Part shown: piece by piece, positions 16,129 through 24,830 of the stretch
Layout: the number at the start of each line of letters is the position of its first letter
Position numbering within the stretch: the first letter of the stretch is position 1
Assembly (NCBI GenBank): GCA_903891285.1
Contig: CAITDZ010000129.1
Span: 1 to 41,558 of the forward strand
Direction of reading: 5' to 3'
Source of the DNA: an uncultured Solirubrobacterales bacterium
GTDB taxonomy: Bacteria; Actinomycetota; Thermoleophilia; Solirubrobacterales; 70-9
DNA: 41,558 nt
Made by a program: the position numbers and the translations under genes
The notes under the pieces: model-generated
What the model saw: only the letters and a program-made list of their open reading frames with translations
Databases searched by the model: none
Told to the model about the DNA's origin: nothing

Positions 16129-17552
16129 TGGCCGGTTACACGCCGCTGACCAACGGTGACCGGCAACGGATGCTCGAGCTGCTCGGGCTGGGCAGCGAGG
16201 AGGAGCTGCTCGAGACGATCCCGGACGGGCTGCGGCTGGACAGGCCGCTGGCGATGGACGACGGGCTCCCCGAGGGTGAGGTATTCGAACGGCTGTCCGG
16301 CCTCGCCGCGGCCAACCGGCCACCGGATTCGGAGCCGTCTTTCCTGGGGGCCGGGATGTACGACCACTACGTACCGGCGATCGTCGACGCGATCACTTCT
16401 CGTTCGGAGTTCCTGACTCCGTACACCCCCTACCAGCCGGAGGTCTCTCAAGGGGGACTCCAGGCAATGTTCGAGTTCCAGACCGCGATGTCGGAGCTGA
16501 CCGGTCTTCCGGTGTCGAACGCGGGCCTCTACGAAGGCCCCTCGGCCGCAGCCGCGGCCGCCTACCTGGCGCTCGGGGCTACGGGGCGCAGCAGGGTCCT
16601 TGTCTCCAGGGGCCTCCACCCCCACGCTCGGGAGGTCTTGAGGACCCACGCCGCGGGATTCGGGTGCGAGGTGGTCGAGGTCGGCCTCGAGGGCGGCCTG
16701 ACCGACTTGGGAGCGCTCGAGGATGCGATCGACGGGGAGACGGCTGTGGTCATCCTCCAGAGCCCCAATTTCCTCGGCTCGATTGAGGACGTAGAGGCTC
16801 TCTCCGCCAAGGCCCGCGAGGCCGGGGCCCTGGTGGCCGTGTCGGTCGACCCGGTGACCCTGGGGATCTTGAAGCCGCCGGGTGAGTGTGGGGCAGACAT
16901 CGCCTTCGGGGAGGGGCAGCCCCTCGGAAATCGACTCGATTTCGGAGGTCCCTCCTTCGCCTTCTTCTGTGCCAGGGAGGAGCACCTTCGGAGGATGCCC
17001 GGCCGGATCGCGGGCGAGACCGAGGATGCGGACGGGCGGAGGGGCTTTGTCCTGGCGCTCCAGACCCGCGAGCAGCACATCCGTCGGGAGAAGGCGACCA
17101 GCAACATCTGCACATCCCAGGCACTCAATGCCCTTGCCGCGACGATCCACCTCTCGTGGCTCGGTCGCTCCGGGATCGTCGAGCTCGGCACGTTGCTCGC
17201 CCGGCGAACCGCTGCGGCTCGGGAGCGGATATCCACCCTGCCCGGATTCGAGTTGCTCCACGATGCCCCGGTGGTACGGGAGTTCGCCGTCCGCTCGGTC
17301 GAGGTTCCGGTCGCCGAACTGAGGGCCGGGGGTGATCCCTCGGGCCCGAGGCTGCGGGTCTACCCGCTGGGAAGGGACTACCCCGAGTACGAAGACTCAT
17401 TCCTGGTCGCCCTGACCGAGAAGAGGACTCCTGCAGATATCGATTGGCTGGTCTCCTCCCTGGAAGCCTCCGCTGAGCGGGTGAGGGGCTCTGAAGGCGG
17501 GGCCGGACCAAGAGCAATCCCGGAGCCGGCGATTCTCAGGAGGGCCTCGTGA
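16128..17552 (+). CDS. gcvPA: Glycine dehydrogenase (decarboxylating) subunit 1, GcvPA
   Basis: This is the N-terminal half of a split, heteromeric P protein (474 residues). Together with GcvPB it decarboxylates glycine and loads the aminomethyl group on the H protein. Conserved segments are LRLDRPLAMDDGLPEGEV, FLGAGMYDHYVPAIVDAI, PYTPYQPEVSQGGLQAMFEF and QTREQHIRREKATSNICT. Unlike proteobacterial or mycobacterial GcvP, which are single chains of about 950 residues, the two halves here are separate genes. It has a one-base overlap with gcvH and a GTGA overlap with gcvPB, fitting equimolar expression. Confidence 0.95.
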   Translation: MAGYTPLTNGDRQRMLELLGLGSEEELLETIPDGLRLDRPLAMDDGLPEGEVFERLSGLAAANRPPDSEPSFLGAGMYDHYVPAIVDAITSRSEFLTPYTPYQPEVSQGGLQAMFEFQTAMSELTGLPVSNAGLYEGPSAAAAAAYLALGATGRSRVLVSRGLHPHAREVLRTHAAGFGCEVVEVGLEGGLTDLGALEDAIDGETAVVILQSPNFLGSIEDVEALSAKAREAGALVAVSVDPVTLGILKPPGECGADIAFGEGQPLGNRLDFGGPSFAFFCAREEHLRRMPGRIAGETEDADGRRGFVLALQTREQHIRREKATSNICTSQALNALAATIHLSWLGRSGIVELGTLLARRTAAARERISTLPGFELLHDAPVVREFAVRSVEVPVAELRAGGDPSGPRLRVYPLGRDYPEYEDSFLVALTEKRTPADIDWLVSSLEASAERVRGSEGGAGPRAIPEPAILRRAS

Positions 17553-19075
17553 ACGGCCCGGGTCCTGCGACCGAGACGCCCCAGCAGGCCGACCGGGCGA
17601 GGACGATCTACGAGAAGTCGGTCCCCGGCCGACGGGCTGCCCAGCTCCCGGAGGACGGTGGCGGACCCTCCCTCGACGAGCTGATCCCCTCGAAGCTCCT
17701 GCGCGAGGAACCACCGGGCCTGCCCGAAGTCTCCGAGCCAGAGATCGTCCGCCACTACAACCGGCTTTCGCGGCGGAACTACGATCTCGATACGGGCCTT
17801 TACCCGCTCGGCTCCTGCACGATGAAGTACAACCCGCGACTCAACGAGAGGGTGGCGGCACTGCCCGGCTACGCCGGGCTCCACCCGGCTTCCGATGACG
17901 GGGATGTCCAGGGGGCCCTCGAACTCATGTACTTGCTGGAAGGGGCGCTGGCCGAGGTGTGCGGCCTGCCCCACGTGAGCCTGCAGCCATCGGCCGGCTC
18001 CCAAGGCGAGCTGGCCGGACTGCTGCTCACTCGGGCCTACCATGACGACAGGGGACGCTCGCCGGGCAAGGTGTTGACCCCGGATACTGCTCACGGCACC
18101 AACCCGGCTTCGGTCGCGATGGCCGGGTACGAGGCGGTCAAGGTGGCGACGGATCCGAACGGAGGGGTCGACCTGGACGACCTGAAGGCGAAGCTGGACG
18201 ACGACGTCGCCTGCCTGATGCTGACCAACCCGAACACCCTCGGGCTGTTCGACGAGAACATCGCCGAGATCGCTTCCCTGGTCCACGAAGTGGACGGACT
18301 CCTCTACTACGACGGGGCAAACCTGAACGCGATCATGGGGCTCGCACGCCCGGGCGACATGGGCTTCGACATCGTCCACGTAAACCTGCACAAGTCCTTC
18401 TCCCAGCCCCACGGTGGTGGGGGGCCAGGTTCCGGTCCGATAGCGGTCTCCGAGGCGGTCGAGCCGTTCCTTCCGGTCCCCCGGGTCGTTCGCTCAGGGA
18501 GCGAGGAGGACCCGGTATTCGAACTCGACCACGACCGGCCGCTCTCGATCGGTCGGCTGAGGGGCTTCCAGGGTAACTTCGGGGTGTTCGTCCGCTCCTA
18601 CGCCTACATCCTCAGCCTCGGCGGGGATGGTCTGAAGGAGGCCTCGACCAGGGCCGTCCTCAATGCGAATTACCTGAAACGGCGACTGGCGGACGGTCGG
18701 GCCGGCAAGTACCTGCCGATCGGCTTCGATCGACCCTGCATGCATGAGTTCGTCCTCTCGGGGGCGCCGCTCAAGAAGGAGCTGGGCCTGAAGACGCTCG
18801 ACCTCGCCAAGCGCCTGCTCGACCACGGCTTCCACCCGCCGACCGTCTACTTCCCCCAGTTGGTCGACGAGGCCGTGATGGTCGAGCCGGTGGAGACCGA
18901 ATCGGTCGAGACCCTCGACGCCTTTGCCGATGCGATCGAGGAGATCCTCGAGGAGGCAGAGCGGGACCCCTCGATCGCGGCCGACGCCCCCTACACGACA
19001 CCGGTCCGGCGCCTCGACGAGGTCCGGGCCACCCGGGAGCCGGTCCTCCGGCAGCCGGTCGGGTCGTCTGCCTGA
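17549..19075 (+). CDS. gcvPB: Glycine dehydrogenase (decarboxylating) subunit 2, GcvPB
   Basis: This 508-residue catalytic subunit of the split P protein binds pyridoxal phosphate through K282 in HVNLHKSFSQPHGGGGPGSG. Other conserved features are LYPLGSCTMKYNP, QPSAGSQGELAG (normally QPAAGAHGE) and DTAHGTNPASVAMAGY. The C-terminus with HEFVLSG and the DEAVMVEPVETES segment is complete. GTG 17549 overlaps gcvPA by four bases. The L protein (lpd), which reoxidises the lipoyl group, is not in the cluster and must be encoded elsewhere. Confidence 0.95.
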   Translation: MNGPGPATETPQQADRARTIYEKSVPGRRAAQLPEDGGGPSLDELIPSKLLREEPPGLPEVSEPEIVRHYNRLSRRNYDLDTGLYPLGSCTMKYNPRLNERVAALPGYAGLHPASDDGDVQGALELMYLLEGALAEVCGLPHVSLQPSAGSQGELAGLLLTRAYHDDRGRSPGKVLTPDTAHGTNPASVAMAGYEAVKVATDPNGGVDLDDLKAKLDDDVACLMLTNPNTLGLFDENIAEIASLVHEVDGLLYYDGANLNAIMGLARPGDMGFDIVHVNLHKSFSQPHGGGGPGSGPIAVSEAVEPFLPVPRVVRSGSEEDPVFELDHDRPLSIGRLRGFQGNFGVFVRSYAYILSLGGDGLKEASTRAVLNANYLKRRLADGRAGKYLPIGFDRPCMHEFVLSGAPLKKELGLKTLDLAKRLLDHGFHPPTVYFPQLVDEAVMVEPVETESVETLDAFADAIEEILEEAERDPSIAADAPYTTPVRRLDEVRATREPVLRQPVGSSA

Positions 19076-19085
19076 CCGGATCCCG

Positions 19086-20072
19086 GTGAGGATCTTCTCT
19101 GGCATCCAGCCGACCGGGGAGAAGCATCTCGGCAACTACATCGGTGCGATCAGGCAGTACGTCGAGGGACAGGACCGGGCCGATCCGGCGATCTACTGCA
19201 TCGTCGACCTACACGCGATAACCGTCCCGTTCGATCCGGCCGAGCTCCGGAAGAGGGTCCTCGACACCGCCGCGGTTCTGCTCGCCTCAGGTCTGGAGCC
19301 GGATCGGTGCGTTCTGTTCAGGCAGTCCGACGTCTACGAGCACACCGAGCTCTGCTGGCTGCTCTCGACCGTCTGTGCCCACGGTGACCTCAACCGGATG
19401 CACCAGTTCAAGGAGAAGTCGGCCCGGCAGCGGGAGCTGGTCTCGGCCGGCCTGTTCTTCTACCCGGTGCTCCAGGCTGCCGACGTCCTCGCCTACCGGG
19501 CTGAGGAGGTACCGGTCGGGGAGGACCAGCGCCAGCATGTCGAGTTGATGAGGGAGCTCGCGAGGCGGTTCAACGAGAGGTTCGGTGACGTCCTGGTCGA
19601 GCCCGAGCTCCGGGTGCCCGAGGTCGCGGCCCGGGTGATGGACCTGCAGGAGCCGGAGCGGAAGATGTCGACAACGGTCGGATCGGATTCCGGGCGGGTC
19701 TACCTGCTCGACGATCCCGAGGCGATCGGGAAGAAGTTCGGCTCGGCCGTGACCGATTCCGGACGCGAGGTCCGAAGGGACCCCGAGAAGGCCGGAATCA
19801 CCAATCTGATCGGGATCATGGCGGTCGCCACCGGAAGGGGAGAGGACGAGGTCGAGGCCGAGTTCGCCGAGTCCGGTTACGGCGACTTCAAGAAGGCGGT
19901 GGGCGAGGCCGTTGCGGAATACCTTGCCCCGGTCAGGGAGGCCTATCCGGCAATTCGGGAGGATGAGGAGGGCCTCGAACGAGTCCTCGCCGAGGGAGCC
20001 GGCAGGGCTCGCGAGATGGCCTCGGAGACCCTCGCCGACGCCCGCAGGGCGATGGGGCTCGGCCCGGCCTGA
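19086..20072 (+). CDS. trpS: Tryptophanyl-tRNA synthetase
   Basis: This class I aminoacyl-tRNA synthetase of 328 residues charges tRNA-Trp. The N-terminal FSGIQPTGEKHLGNYIGA holds the HIGH-like signature (TGEKHLGN). The second signature reads KMSTT (193-197) instead of KMSKS, so its last lysine is absent, a form I recall from some other bacterial TrpRS. GTG 19086 begins the protein exactly at the conserved strand; the longer upstream frame lies inside gcvPB and is rejected. It starts 11 bases after gcvPB without a clear ribosome site and is probably cotranscribed with the gcv genes. A hairpin region and a new promoter follow. Confidence 0.95.
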   Translation: MRIFSGIQPTGEKHLGNYIGAIRQYVEGQDRADPAIYCIVDLHAITVPFDPAELRKRVLDTAAVLLASGLEPDRCVLFRQSDVYEHTELCWLLSTVCAHGDLNRMHQFKEKSARQRELVSAGLFFYPVLQAADVLAYRAEEVPVGEDQRQHVELMRELARRFNERFGDVLVEPELRVPEVAARVMDLQEPERKMSTTVGSDSGRVYLLDDPEAIGKKFGSAVTDSGREVRRDPEKAGITNLIGIMAVATGRGEDEVEAEFAESGYGDFKKAVGEAVAEYLAPVREAYPAIREDEEGLERVLAEGAGRAREMASETLADARRAMGLGPA

Positions 20073-20075
20073 ACG

Positions 20076-20109
20076 GCGACCAGTAGTCGCGGGGTCGGGG
20101 ACTCGCGAC
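20076..20109 (+). terminator. Overlapping hairpins between trpS and scpA (possible terminator)
   Basis: GCGAC (20076-20080) pairs with GTCGC (20086-20090). The second arm can instead pair, as GTCGCG (20086-20091), with CGCGAC (20104-20109). The two stems exclude each other. No U-run follows, so this is not a classical intrinsic terminator, but it lies just after trpS and before a fresh promoter. Confidence 0.3.
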
Positions 20110-20137
20110 AGGCCAGGCGTTCGACCGGGTCCTTCTC

Positions 20138-20150
20138 TACGCTTGGCTCG
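20138..20150 (+). promoter_or_regulatory. Leaderless-type promoter for scpA (-10 TACGCT)
   Basis: TACGCT at 20138-20143 is followed by six bases and GTG 20150. There is no ribosome-binding site before the GTG and no convincing -35. Confidence 0.6.
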
Positions 20151-20905
20151 TGGCAATTGGGTCCGGACTTGCCGACCTAGACCTCGATCTCGACGTCTTC
20201 GCGGGACCATTCGACCTGCTCCTGACGATCGTCCTTCGGGAGGAGCTGGACCTGCTCGAGGTCGAGCTGGGGGAGGTCGTCTCGGCCTACGTCGAGACTC
20301 TCTCCGAGCGGGGTGAGATCGACCTCGAGGCGACCACCGAGTTCCTGCTGCTGATCGCCTCCCTGCTCGAGCTGAAGTCCCGCCTGATGCTCCCTCAAGC
20401 CGACCCGGAGCTCGAAGGGATGGAGCCCGAAGAGGCTGTCGAGGAGCTGATCGCCCGAATGCTCGAGTACCGGAAGTTCAAGGAGGCCTCGGCCGAACTG
20501 ATCTCGATGCTGGATGCCGCAACGCCGTTCCTCTACCGGGGCGCTCCGCTCCCCCCGGAGCTTCGGCGGGTCGCGGTGGAGGCGGCAACCCAGGCGTACG
20601 ACCCCAACATCCTCAGCTCGGCGATCGGGGACCTGCTGACCCCGCCGGAGGAGATCGAGATGCCACGGATCCCGGTCGCGATCTCCCTGAGGAGGAGGGT
20701 CTCCGCCCTGAGGGCAGCGCTCGCGGCCCGAGCCTCACTCGACTTCGATGAGAGCTTCGGGGCCGAGGCCCGCGAGGTCCAGGCGGTCACCCTGCTTGCC
20801 CTGCTCCAGCTCCACGGGCAGGGAGAGGCAACCTGGGACCAGGATGAGATCTGTGGACCGATCACGATCATCAGGTCGGGAGAGGGTGCCGGTGTCCCTG
20901 CCTGA
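20150..20905 (+). CDS. scpA: Segregation and condensation protein ScpA (kleisin)
   Basis: This 251-residue kleisin bridges the SMC ATPase heads and, with ScpB, forms the bacterial condensin that organises and segregates the chromosome. The N-terminal motif VFAGPFDLLLTIVLREELDLLEVELGEVV (first part at about residues 14-32) is diagnostic, followed by FLLLIASLLELKSRLMLP. The C-terminal winged helix ends with VTLLALLQLHGQGEA. GTG 20150 is supported by the promoter spacing. It overlaps scpB by 14 bases. No smc gene is in the window. Confidence 0.95.
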   Translation: MAIGSGLADLDLDLDVFAGPFDLLLTIVLREELDLLEVELGEVVSAYVETLSERGEIDLEATTEFLLLIASLLELKSRLMLPQADPELEGMEPEEAVEELIARMLEYRKFKEASAELISMLDAATPFLYRGAPLPPELRRVAVEAATQAYDPNILSSAIGDLLTPPEEIEMPRIPVAISLRRRVSALRAALAARASLDFDESFGAEAREVQAVTLLALLQLHGQGEATWDQDEICGPITIIRSGEGAGVPA

Positions 20906-21506
20906 GCCGCAGCCCGCCGGGAGTCCGGACCGGCCGTCGGACCTCTCCGCGGATCTCGAGGCGCTGCTCTTCCTCGCGCCTTCGCCGGTTTCGGTCGCGG
21001 AGCTGGCCGAGGCCTGTGAAGCCGATGAGGCGGAGGTCGAGACGGCCCTCTCCGAACTCGAGGGACGACTCGGCGACACTGGACGGGGTGTCGTCTTGAG
21101 GCGAGTAGCCGGCGGGATCGCCCTGGCCAGCGCCCCGGAGAGCGAGGATGCGGCGAGGCGGCTCCTCGCCCGGCCCAGAACCCCGCCGCTGACCAAGGCC
21201 CAGGCCGAAACTCTGGCGATCGTCGCCTACCTCCAGCCGGTCTCGAGGCCCGAAATCGCGAGGATCAGGGGCGTCTCCTCGGAGTCCGCAGTTGCCAGCC
21301 TGGGCGAGCGTGGCCTGATCGAGGAGTCCGGCAAGTCCCGGTTCGGGGCCGTCCTCTACCGAACCTCCGAGCTCTTCGAGAGGCTCTTCGGCCTCGAGTC
21401 GCTCGACCAGCTCCCCGACCCCGCGAAGTTCGATCCGGACCCCTCGGACGAGCGGGCGCTCAGGGAGAGGCTCCTCTCGATCGGCGAGCAGCGAGTCGGC
21501 AGCTAG
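20892..21506 (+). CDS. scpB: Segregation and condensation protein ScpB
   Basis: This 204-residue partner of ScpA consists of two winged-helix domains. Typical segments are [33 protein letters not shown], and LTKAQAETLAIVAYLQPVSRPEIARIRGV, which is the most conserved part of the family. GTG 20892 follows GGGAGAGG at good distance; GTG 20886 is an alternative. The long upstream extension of the frame overlaps scpA and looks like composition shadow. A gap of only 12 bases separates it from the pseudouridine synthase gene, so the two are probably cotranscribed. Confidence 0.93.
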   Translation: MSLPEPQPAGSPDRPSDLSADLEALLFLAPSPVSVAELAEACEADEAEVETALSELEGRLGDTGRGVVLRRVAGGIALASAPESEDAARRLLARPRTPPLTKAQAETLAIVAYLQPVSRPEIARIRGVSSESAVASLGERGLIEESGKSRFGAVLYRTSELFERLFGLESLDQLPDPAKFDPDPSDERALRERLLSIGEQRVGS

Positions 21507-21518
21507 GCCGGGCCGCCG

Positions 21519-22217
21519 GTGCGCCTCGGGAAGTACCTCGCCCACGCCGGTGTTGCCTCCCGTCGCAAGTCAGAGGCGATCATCGCCGCGGGCAGGGTCA
21601 CCGTGGACGGCCGACAGGTCACCGATCCGGCGTTCGCGGTATCCGGTTTCGAAGAGGTCAGGGTCGACGGGACGCCGGTCGAGTCGGAACCGCGGGAGGT
21701 CTGGATGGTCAACAAGCCCCTCGACGTCGTTTCGACCGCAGACGAACCCGGCCGGCGACAGGCCGTCGTCGACCTCGTTCCGAGCGACCTCCGGCTTTAC
21801 CCGGTGGGTCGGCTAGACGTCGACTCGACCGGCCTGATCCTGGTCACCAACGATGGCGAGCTGGCGAACCGACTCAGCCACCCTCGCTACGAGGTGCCGA
21901 AGACGTACCGGGTCAAGATGGGGCGCCCGGTCAGCGGCCGGATGGTCGAGAAACTCGCCCAGGGGATCGAGCTCGAGGATGGGCCGACGGCGCCGGCCGG
22001 GGTCCGAAGGCTGGGCCCCGACGAAATCGAGGTGACGATCTCCGAAGGACGGAACCGCCAGGTAAGGCGGATGGCCGAAGCCGTCGGCAACCGGGTAACC
22101 GCACTCGAAAGGACCGGGTTCGGCTCGCTCAGGTTGGGCCGTCTGCCGCCGGGCCGCCACCGTCTGCTCGATGAACACGAGGTTGGCCGGCTCTGGAAAG
22201 ATGCCGGAGATGGCTGA
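21519..22217 (+). CDS. rluB: rRNA pseudouridine synthase, RsuA/RluB family
   Basis: This 232-residue protein has an N-terminal S4 RNA-binding domain (MRLGKYLAHAGVASRRKSEA) and a catalytic domain with GRLDVDSTGLILVTNDG, where D100 is the nucleophilic aspartate. It should convert a uridine in 23S rRNA (RluB-like) or 16S rRNA (RsuA-like); the exact position cannot be read from sequence. The scpA-scpB-rluB order is common in Gram-positive bacteria and favours RluB. The start is GTG 21519. The end overlaps the chorismate mutase gene by a few bases. Confidence 0.93.
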   Translation: MRLGKYLAHAGVASRRKSEAIIAAGRVTVDGRQVTDPAFAVSGFEEVRVDGTPVESEPREVWMVNKPLDVVSTADEPGRRQAVVDLVPSDLRLYPVGRLDVDSTGLILVTNDGELANRLSHPRYEVPKTYRVKMGRPVSGRMVEKLAQGIELEDGPTAPAGVRRLGPDEIEVTISEGRNRQVRRMAEAVGNRVTALERTGFGSLRLGRLPPGRHRLLDEHEVGRLWKDAGDG

Positions 22218-22602
22218 AACCGGGGACAGCCCTGTGGAATCGACCGCTGCCGTGCGCGGCGCGGTCCAGGCGGAAGAGAACACGGCTGAGGCGATCGGAA
22301 AGGCCAGCCGTGAGCTGATGCTCGCCCTGATGGAGAACAACTCGATCGGCCCCGGCGAGATGATCAGCGTCCTCTTCACTGCGACCCCCGACCTCGACGC
22401 CGACTTTCCTGCAACGGCGGCTCGTGAGGCCGGGCTCTCGGAGGTCCCGCTGATCTGCGCGCAGGAGATACCGGTCCCGGGGAAGATGGAGCGCGTGATC
22501 CGGGTCCTGGTCCATTTCAACGCCCCGGAGGGGCACAGGGCGCAGCCCACCTACCTCGGCAGGACCGAGGAACTCCGCGACGACCTGCCTTCGAAGGGCT
22601 GA
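22210..22602 (+). CDS. aroH: Monofunctional chorismate mutase, AroH type
   Basis: This protein of about 130 residues resembles Bacillus subtilis AroH, the trimeric alpha/beta-barrel chorismate mutase, rather than the all-helical AroQ class. It converts chorismate to prephenate. Residues matching the AroH active site are visible: the arginine in AAVRGAVQ, the Cys and Glu in ICAQEIPVPG, and the arginine in ERVIRVLVHFN. ATG 22210 has GGAAAG nine bases upstream; ATG 22201 is an in-frame alternative. It sits before an aminotransferase, DAHP synthase and prephenate dehydrogenase, giving a phenylalanine/tyrosine block. Its last codons form CCTTCGAAGG, a palindrome that includes the hisC ribosome site. 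Confidence 0.92.
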   Translation: MAETGDSPVESTAAVRGAVQAEENTAEAIGKASRELMLALMENNSIGPGEMISVLFTATPDLDADFPATAAREAGLSEVPLICAQEIPVPGKMERVIRVLVHFNAPEGHRAQPTYLGRTEELRDDLPSKG

Positions 22603-22607
22603 TCCTG

Positions 22608-23705
22608 ATGCTCAGGTTCAACCCGAACCTCGAGTCGGTCCCGGGGTACCACCCGGGGTCGCCGAAAGGACGGACGGCTGGCGAGGTCCAGGAGTCCGAG
22701 GTTGCCCAGCTGGCTTCCAACGAATCGCCCTTCCCGCCGCTCGATGGGGTGGTCGAGGCGATCGAGAGGGCGGCGTCGGCGACCAATCGGTACCCCGATC
22801 CCGAAGCCAGCGAGCTGAGGGAGGCCCTTGCGGCATTCCACGAAGTGGACCCGTCCCAGATTGCGGTGGGCAACGGCTCCTGCGAGATCCTCGTGGCGGC
22901 AGGACAGGCGATGCTCTCCCCTCGTCGTGAGGTCGTCTACGCCTGGCCCTCCTTCTCGATCTACCCGACGCTCGCTCCGTTGAACGGGGGCTCGGAGGTC
23001 CGGGTCCCGTTGACCGAGGACGAAACCCACGACCTGCCGGCCATGCTCGAACGGATCCGACCGTCCACCGCAATGGTGATCGTCTGCAATCCGAACAACC
23101 CGACCGCGACCTACCGGGGAGCTGACGAGATCGCCGAGTTCGTCCGATCCGTCCCGGAGGACGTCGCAGTAATCCTCGACGAGGCCTACATCGACTTCCA
23201 GGACCGCGACGATCCCGAGGCTTCGCTGGGGCTGTTCCATGAGCGCGACAACCTGATCATCTTGAGGACCTTCAGCAAATCCCATTCCCTGGCTGGGTTC
23301 CGGGTCGGCTACGCGATCTGCCCACCTTCCTTCAAGGCGGCCGTCGATGCCGTCAGGCAGCCATTCCCGGTCAACGTCCTGGCGCAGGCAGCGGCGACCG
23401 AGGCCCTGCGGCACGGGGACGACGTCCGAGCGAGGATCGCCGAGGTCCAGGCAGAGCGGACCCGGGTCGAAAGGACCCTGGCCGAGGCCGGAATCGCCTC
23501 GAGCGAGAGCCAGGCGAATTTCTCCTGGGTGAAGATAGGGGGTGACCGAAGCGAGGAGGAGGTCGTCTCTGCGATGGCGGGGGAAGGCGTCCTGGTTCGG
23601 GCCGGGACCGTGCTCGGGGCTCCAGGCCACCTCCGCGTCTCCTACGGGACCGAGGCAGAGGACGACCGGATGATCGCTGCCCTGGAGAGGGCCCTCACGG
23701 GCTGA
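22608..23705 (+). CDS. PLP-dependent aminotransferase, HisC family (probably aromatic or histidinol-phosphate)
   Basis: This 365-residue class I/II aminotransferase matches HisC: LASNESPFPPLDGV, RYPDPEASELREALA, NGSCEILVAAGQA, CNPNNPTATY, and TFSKSHSLAGFRVGYA with the PLP lysine K224. HisC-family enzymes act on histidinol phosphate, on aromatic 2-oxo acids, or on both. Position beside chorismate mutase, DAHP synthase and prephenate dehydrogenase, with no other his gene, suggests aromatic transamination as a real or additional role. ATG 22608 is five bases after aroH, with AAGGG nine bases upstream. I leave the symbol blank because the substrate is unresolved. Confidence 0.9.
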   Translation: MLRFNPNLESVPGYHPGSPKGRTAGEVQESEVAQLASNESPFPPLDGVVEAIERAASATNRYPDPEASELREALAAFHEVDPSQIAVGNGSCEILVAAGQAMLSPRREVVYAWPSFSIYPTLAPLNGGSEVRVPLTEDETHDLPAMLERIRPSTAMVIVCNPNNPTATYRGADEIAEFVRSVPEDVAVILDEAYIDFQDRDDPEASLGLFHERDNLIILRTFSKSHSLAGFRVGYAICPPSFKAAVDAVRQPFPVNVLAQAAATEALRHGDDVRARIAEVQAERTRVERTLAEAGIASSESQANFSWVKIGGDRSEEEVVSAMAGEGVLVRAGTVLGAPGHLRVSYGTEAEDDRMIAALERALTG

Positions 23706-23763
23706 AGCTCCGGTCCGGAACGTTCGAAAGGCCGTCAGCGTGGCCGAAACCGCGGGCGGTCCG

Positions 23764-23769
23764 TAGAGT
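23764..23769 (+). promoter_or_regulatory. -10 box (TAGAGT) for aroF
   Basis: TAGAGT lies in the 94-base gap after hisC. Transcription would start near 23776, a few bases before a mini-ORF at 23783 and 24 bases before the aroF start. The same hexamer precedes cmk. No clear -35 is visible. Confidence 0.5.
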
Positions 23770-23782
23770 TTCCGTAAGACGA

Positions 23783-23803
23783 ATGAAGGAACCGCCCAAA
23801 TGA
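23783..23803 (+). CDS. Possible 6-codon leader ORF before aroF
   Basis: ATG 23783 begins a six-residue frame (MKEPPK) ending at TGA 23801-23803, which overlaps the aroF ATG (23800) as ATGA. If the transcript starts near 23776, the first ribosomes would meet this ATG before that of aroF. It contains no Phe, Tyr or Trp, so amino-acid attenuation is unlikely. Reinitiation coupling is possible; chance is not excluded. Confidence 0.3.
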   Translation: MKEPPK

Positions 23804-24828
23804 TGATCGTGATGAAAGAAGGAGCCTCCGAGGAGGACGTGGCTCACGTGGTCGACCGGGTCGAGAGCATCGGCCTCTCGGCCCATGTCTCCCGTGGGGA
23901 AGTCCTGACCGTGATTGGCGCCATCGGCAGCAAGGAGGGCCGGGTGGCCGAACTCGGTCTCGAAGGCTCCCCGGGAGTCGACCAGGTCCTGCCCATCATG
24001 AAGCCCTACAAGCTCGCTTCGCGCCAGTTCAAGGAAGGGCGCGACTCGGTCATCGATGTCGATGGAAGGATGGTGGGTGGCGGCAACTTCGGTCTGATCG
24101 CCGGCCCCTGCACGGTCGAGAATCGCGACCAGATGCTCGAGTCGGCAAGGGATGTGGCGGCTGCAGGAGCGACCATGCTGAGGGGTGGTGCCTACAAGCC
24201 CCGGACCTCGCCGTACAGCTTCCAGGGGCTCGGACGCGAAGGCCTTCGCCTGCTGGTCGAGGCACGCGAGGAGACGGGCCTCCCCGTGGTGACCGAGCTG
24301 CTCGACCTTCGTGACCTCGATGACGTCGCCGAGGTGGCCGACGTGATCCAGATCGGCGCCCGCAACATGCAGAACTACTCCCTGCTGACCGAGGTGGGGC
24401 GGACCGGCAAGCCCGTCCTGCTCAAGCGAGGGCTCTCGGCGACGGTCGAGGAACTCCTGATGGCGAGCGAGTACGTGCTCAAGGAGGGCAACGACGACGT
24501 CATGCTCTGCGAGCGGGGGATAAGGACCTTCGAGAACGCCTACCGGTTCACCCTCGACCTGCTCGCGGTCCCGGCCCTGAAGGAGAGCACCCACCTTCCG
24601 GTCATCGTCGACCCGAGCCACGCGCCGGGTAGGCGCGACTGGGTCGAGCCGATGGCTCTGGCCGCGGTGGCCGCGGGGGCAGACGGGATCATCATCGAGG
24701 TCCACAACGACCCTGAGCGTGCGATCTGTGATGCCGCCCAGCAGGTCGAGTCCGGGACCTTCGACGAGCTGGCCGCGAAGATCGAGGCCGTTGCGGAGGT
24801 TGCGGGCAAGACGGTCTCCCGGGCCTGA
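23800..24828 (+). CDS. aroF: 3-deoxy-7-phosphoheptulonate (DAHP) synthase, type I-beta with N-terminal regulatory domain
   Basis: This 342-residue enzyme condenses phosphoenolpyruvate and erythrose 4-phosphate, the first step of the shikimate pathway. A ferredoxin-like ACT-type domain (residues 1 to about 72, [18 protein letters not shown]...) precedes the barrel, as in Thermotoga maritima, where it mediates feedback inhibition by tyrosine/phenylalanine. Barrel motifs are [61 protein letters not shown] and [16 protein letters not shown]. It starts with ATG 23800 (the weak GGA upstream suggests poor Shine-Dalgarno use). tyrA follows after two bases. Confidence 0.95.
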   Translation: MMIVMKEGASEEDVAHVVDRVESIGLSAHVSRGEVLTVIGAIGSKEGRVAELGLEGSPGVDQVLPIMKPYKLASRQFKEGRDSVIDVDGRMVGGGNFGLIAGPCTVENRDQMLESARDVAAAGATMLRGGAYKPRTSPYSFQGLGREGLRLLVEAREETGLPVVTELLDLRDLDDVAEVADVIQIGARNMQNYSLLTEVGRTGKPVLLKRGLSATVEELLMASEYVLKEGNDDVMLCERGIRTFENAYRFTLDLLAVPALKESTHLPVIVDPSHAPGRRDWVEPMALAAVAAGADGIIIEVHNDPERAICDAAQQVESGTFDELAAKIEAVAEVAGKTVSRA

Positions 24829-24830
24829 GC

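Noticed and set aside
16128-19075. Frameshifted gcvP pseudogene
   Set aside because: The two halves are each full-length, with a standard GTGA overlap, and match the known two-subunit P protein.
18924-19085. Extended N-terminus of trpS
   Set aside because: It is out-of-frame coding of the gcvPB end. The conserved TrpRS strand begins at GTG 19086.
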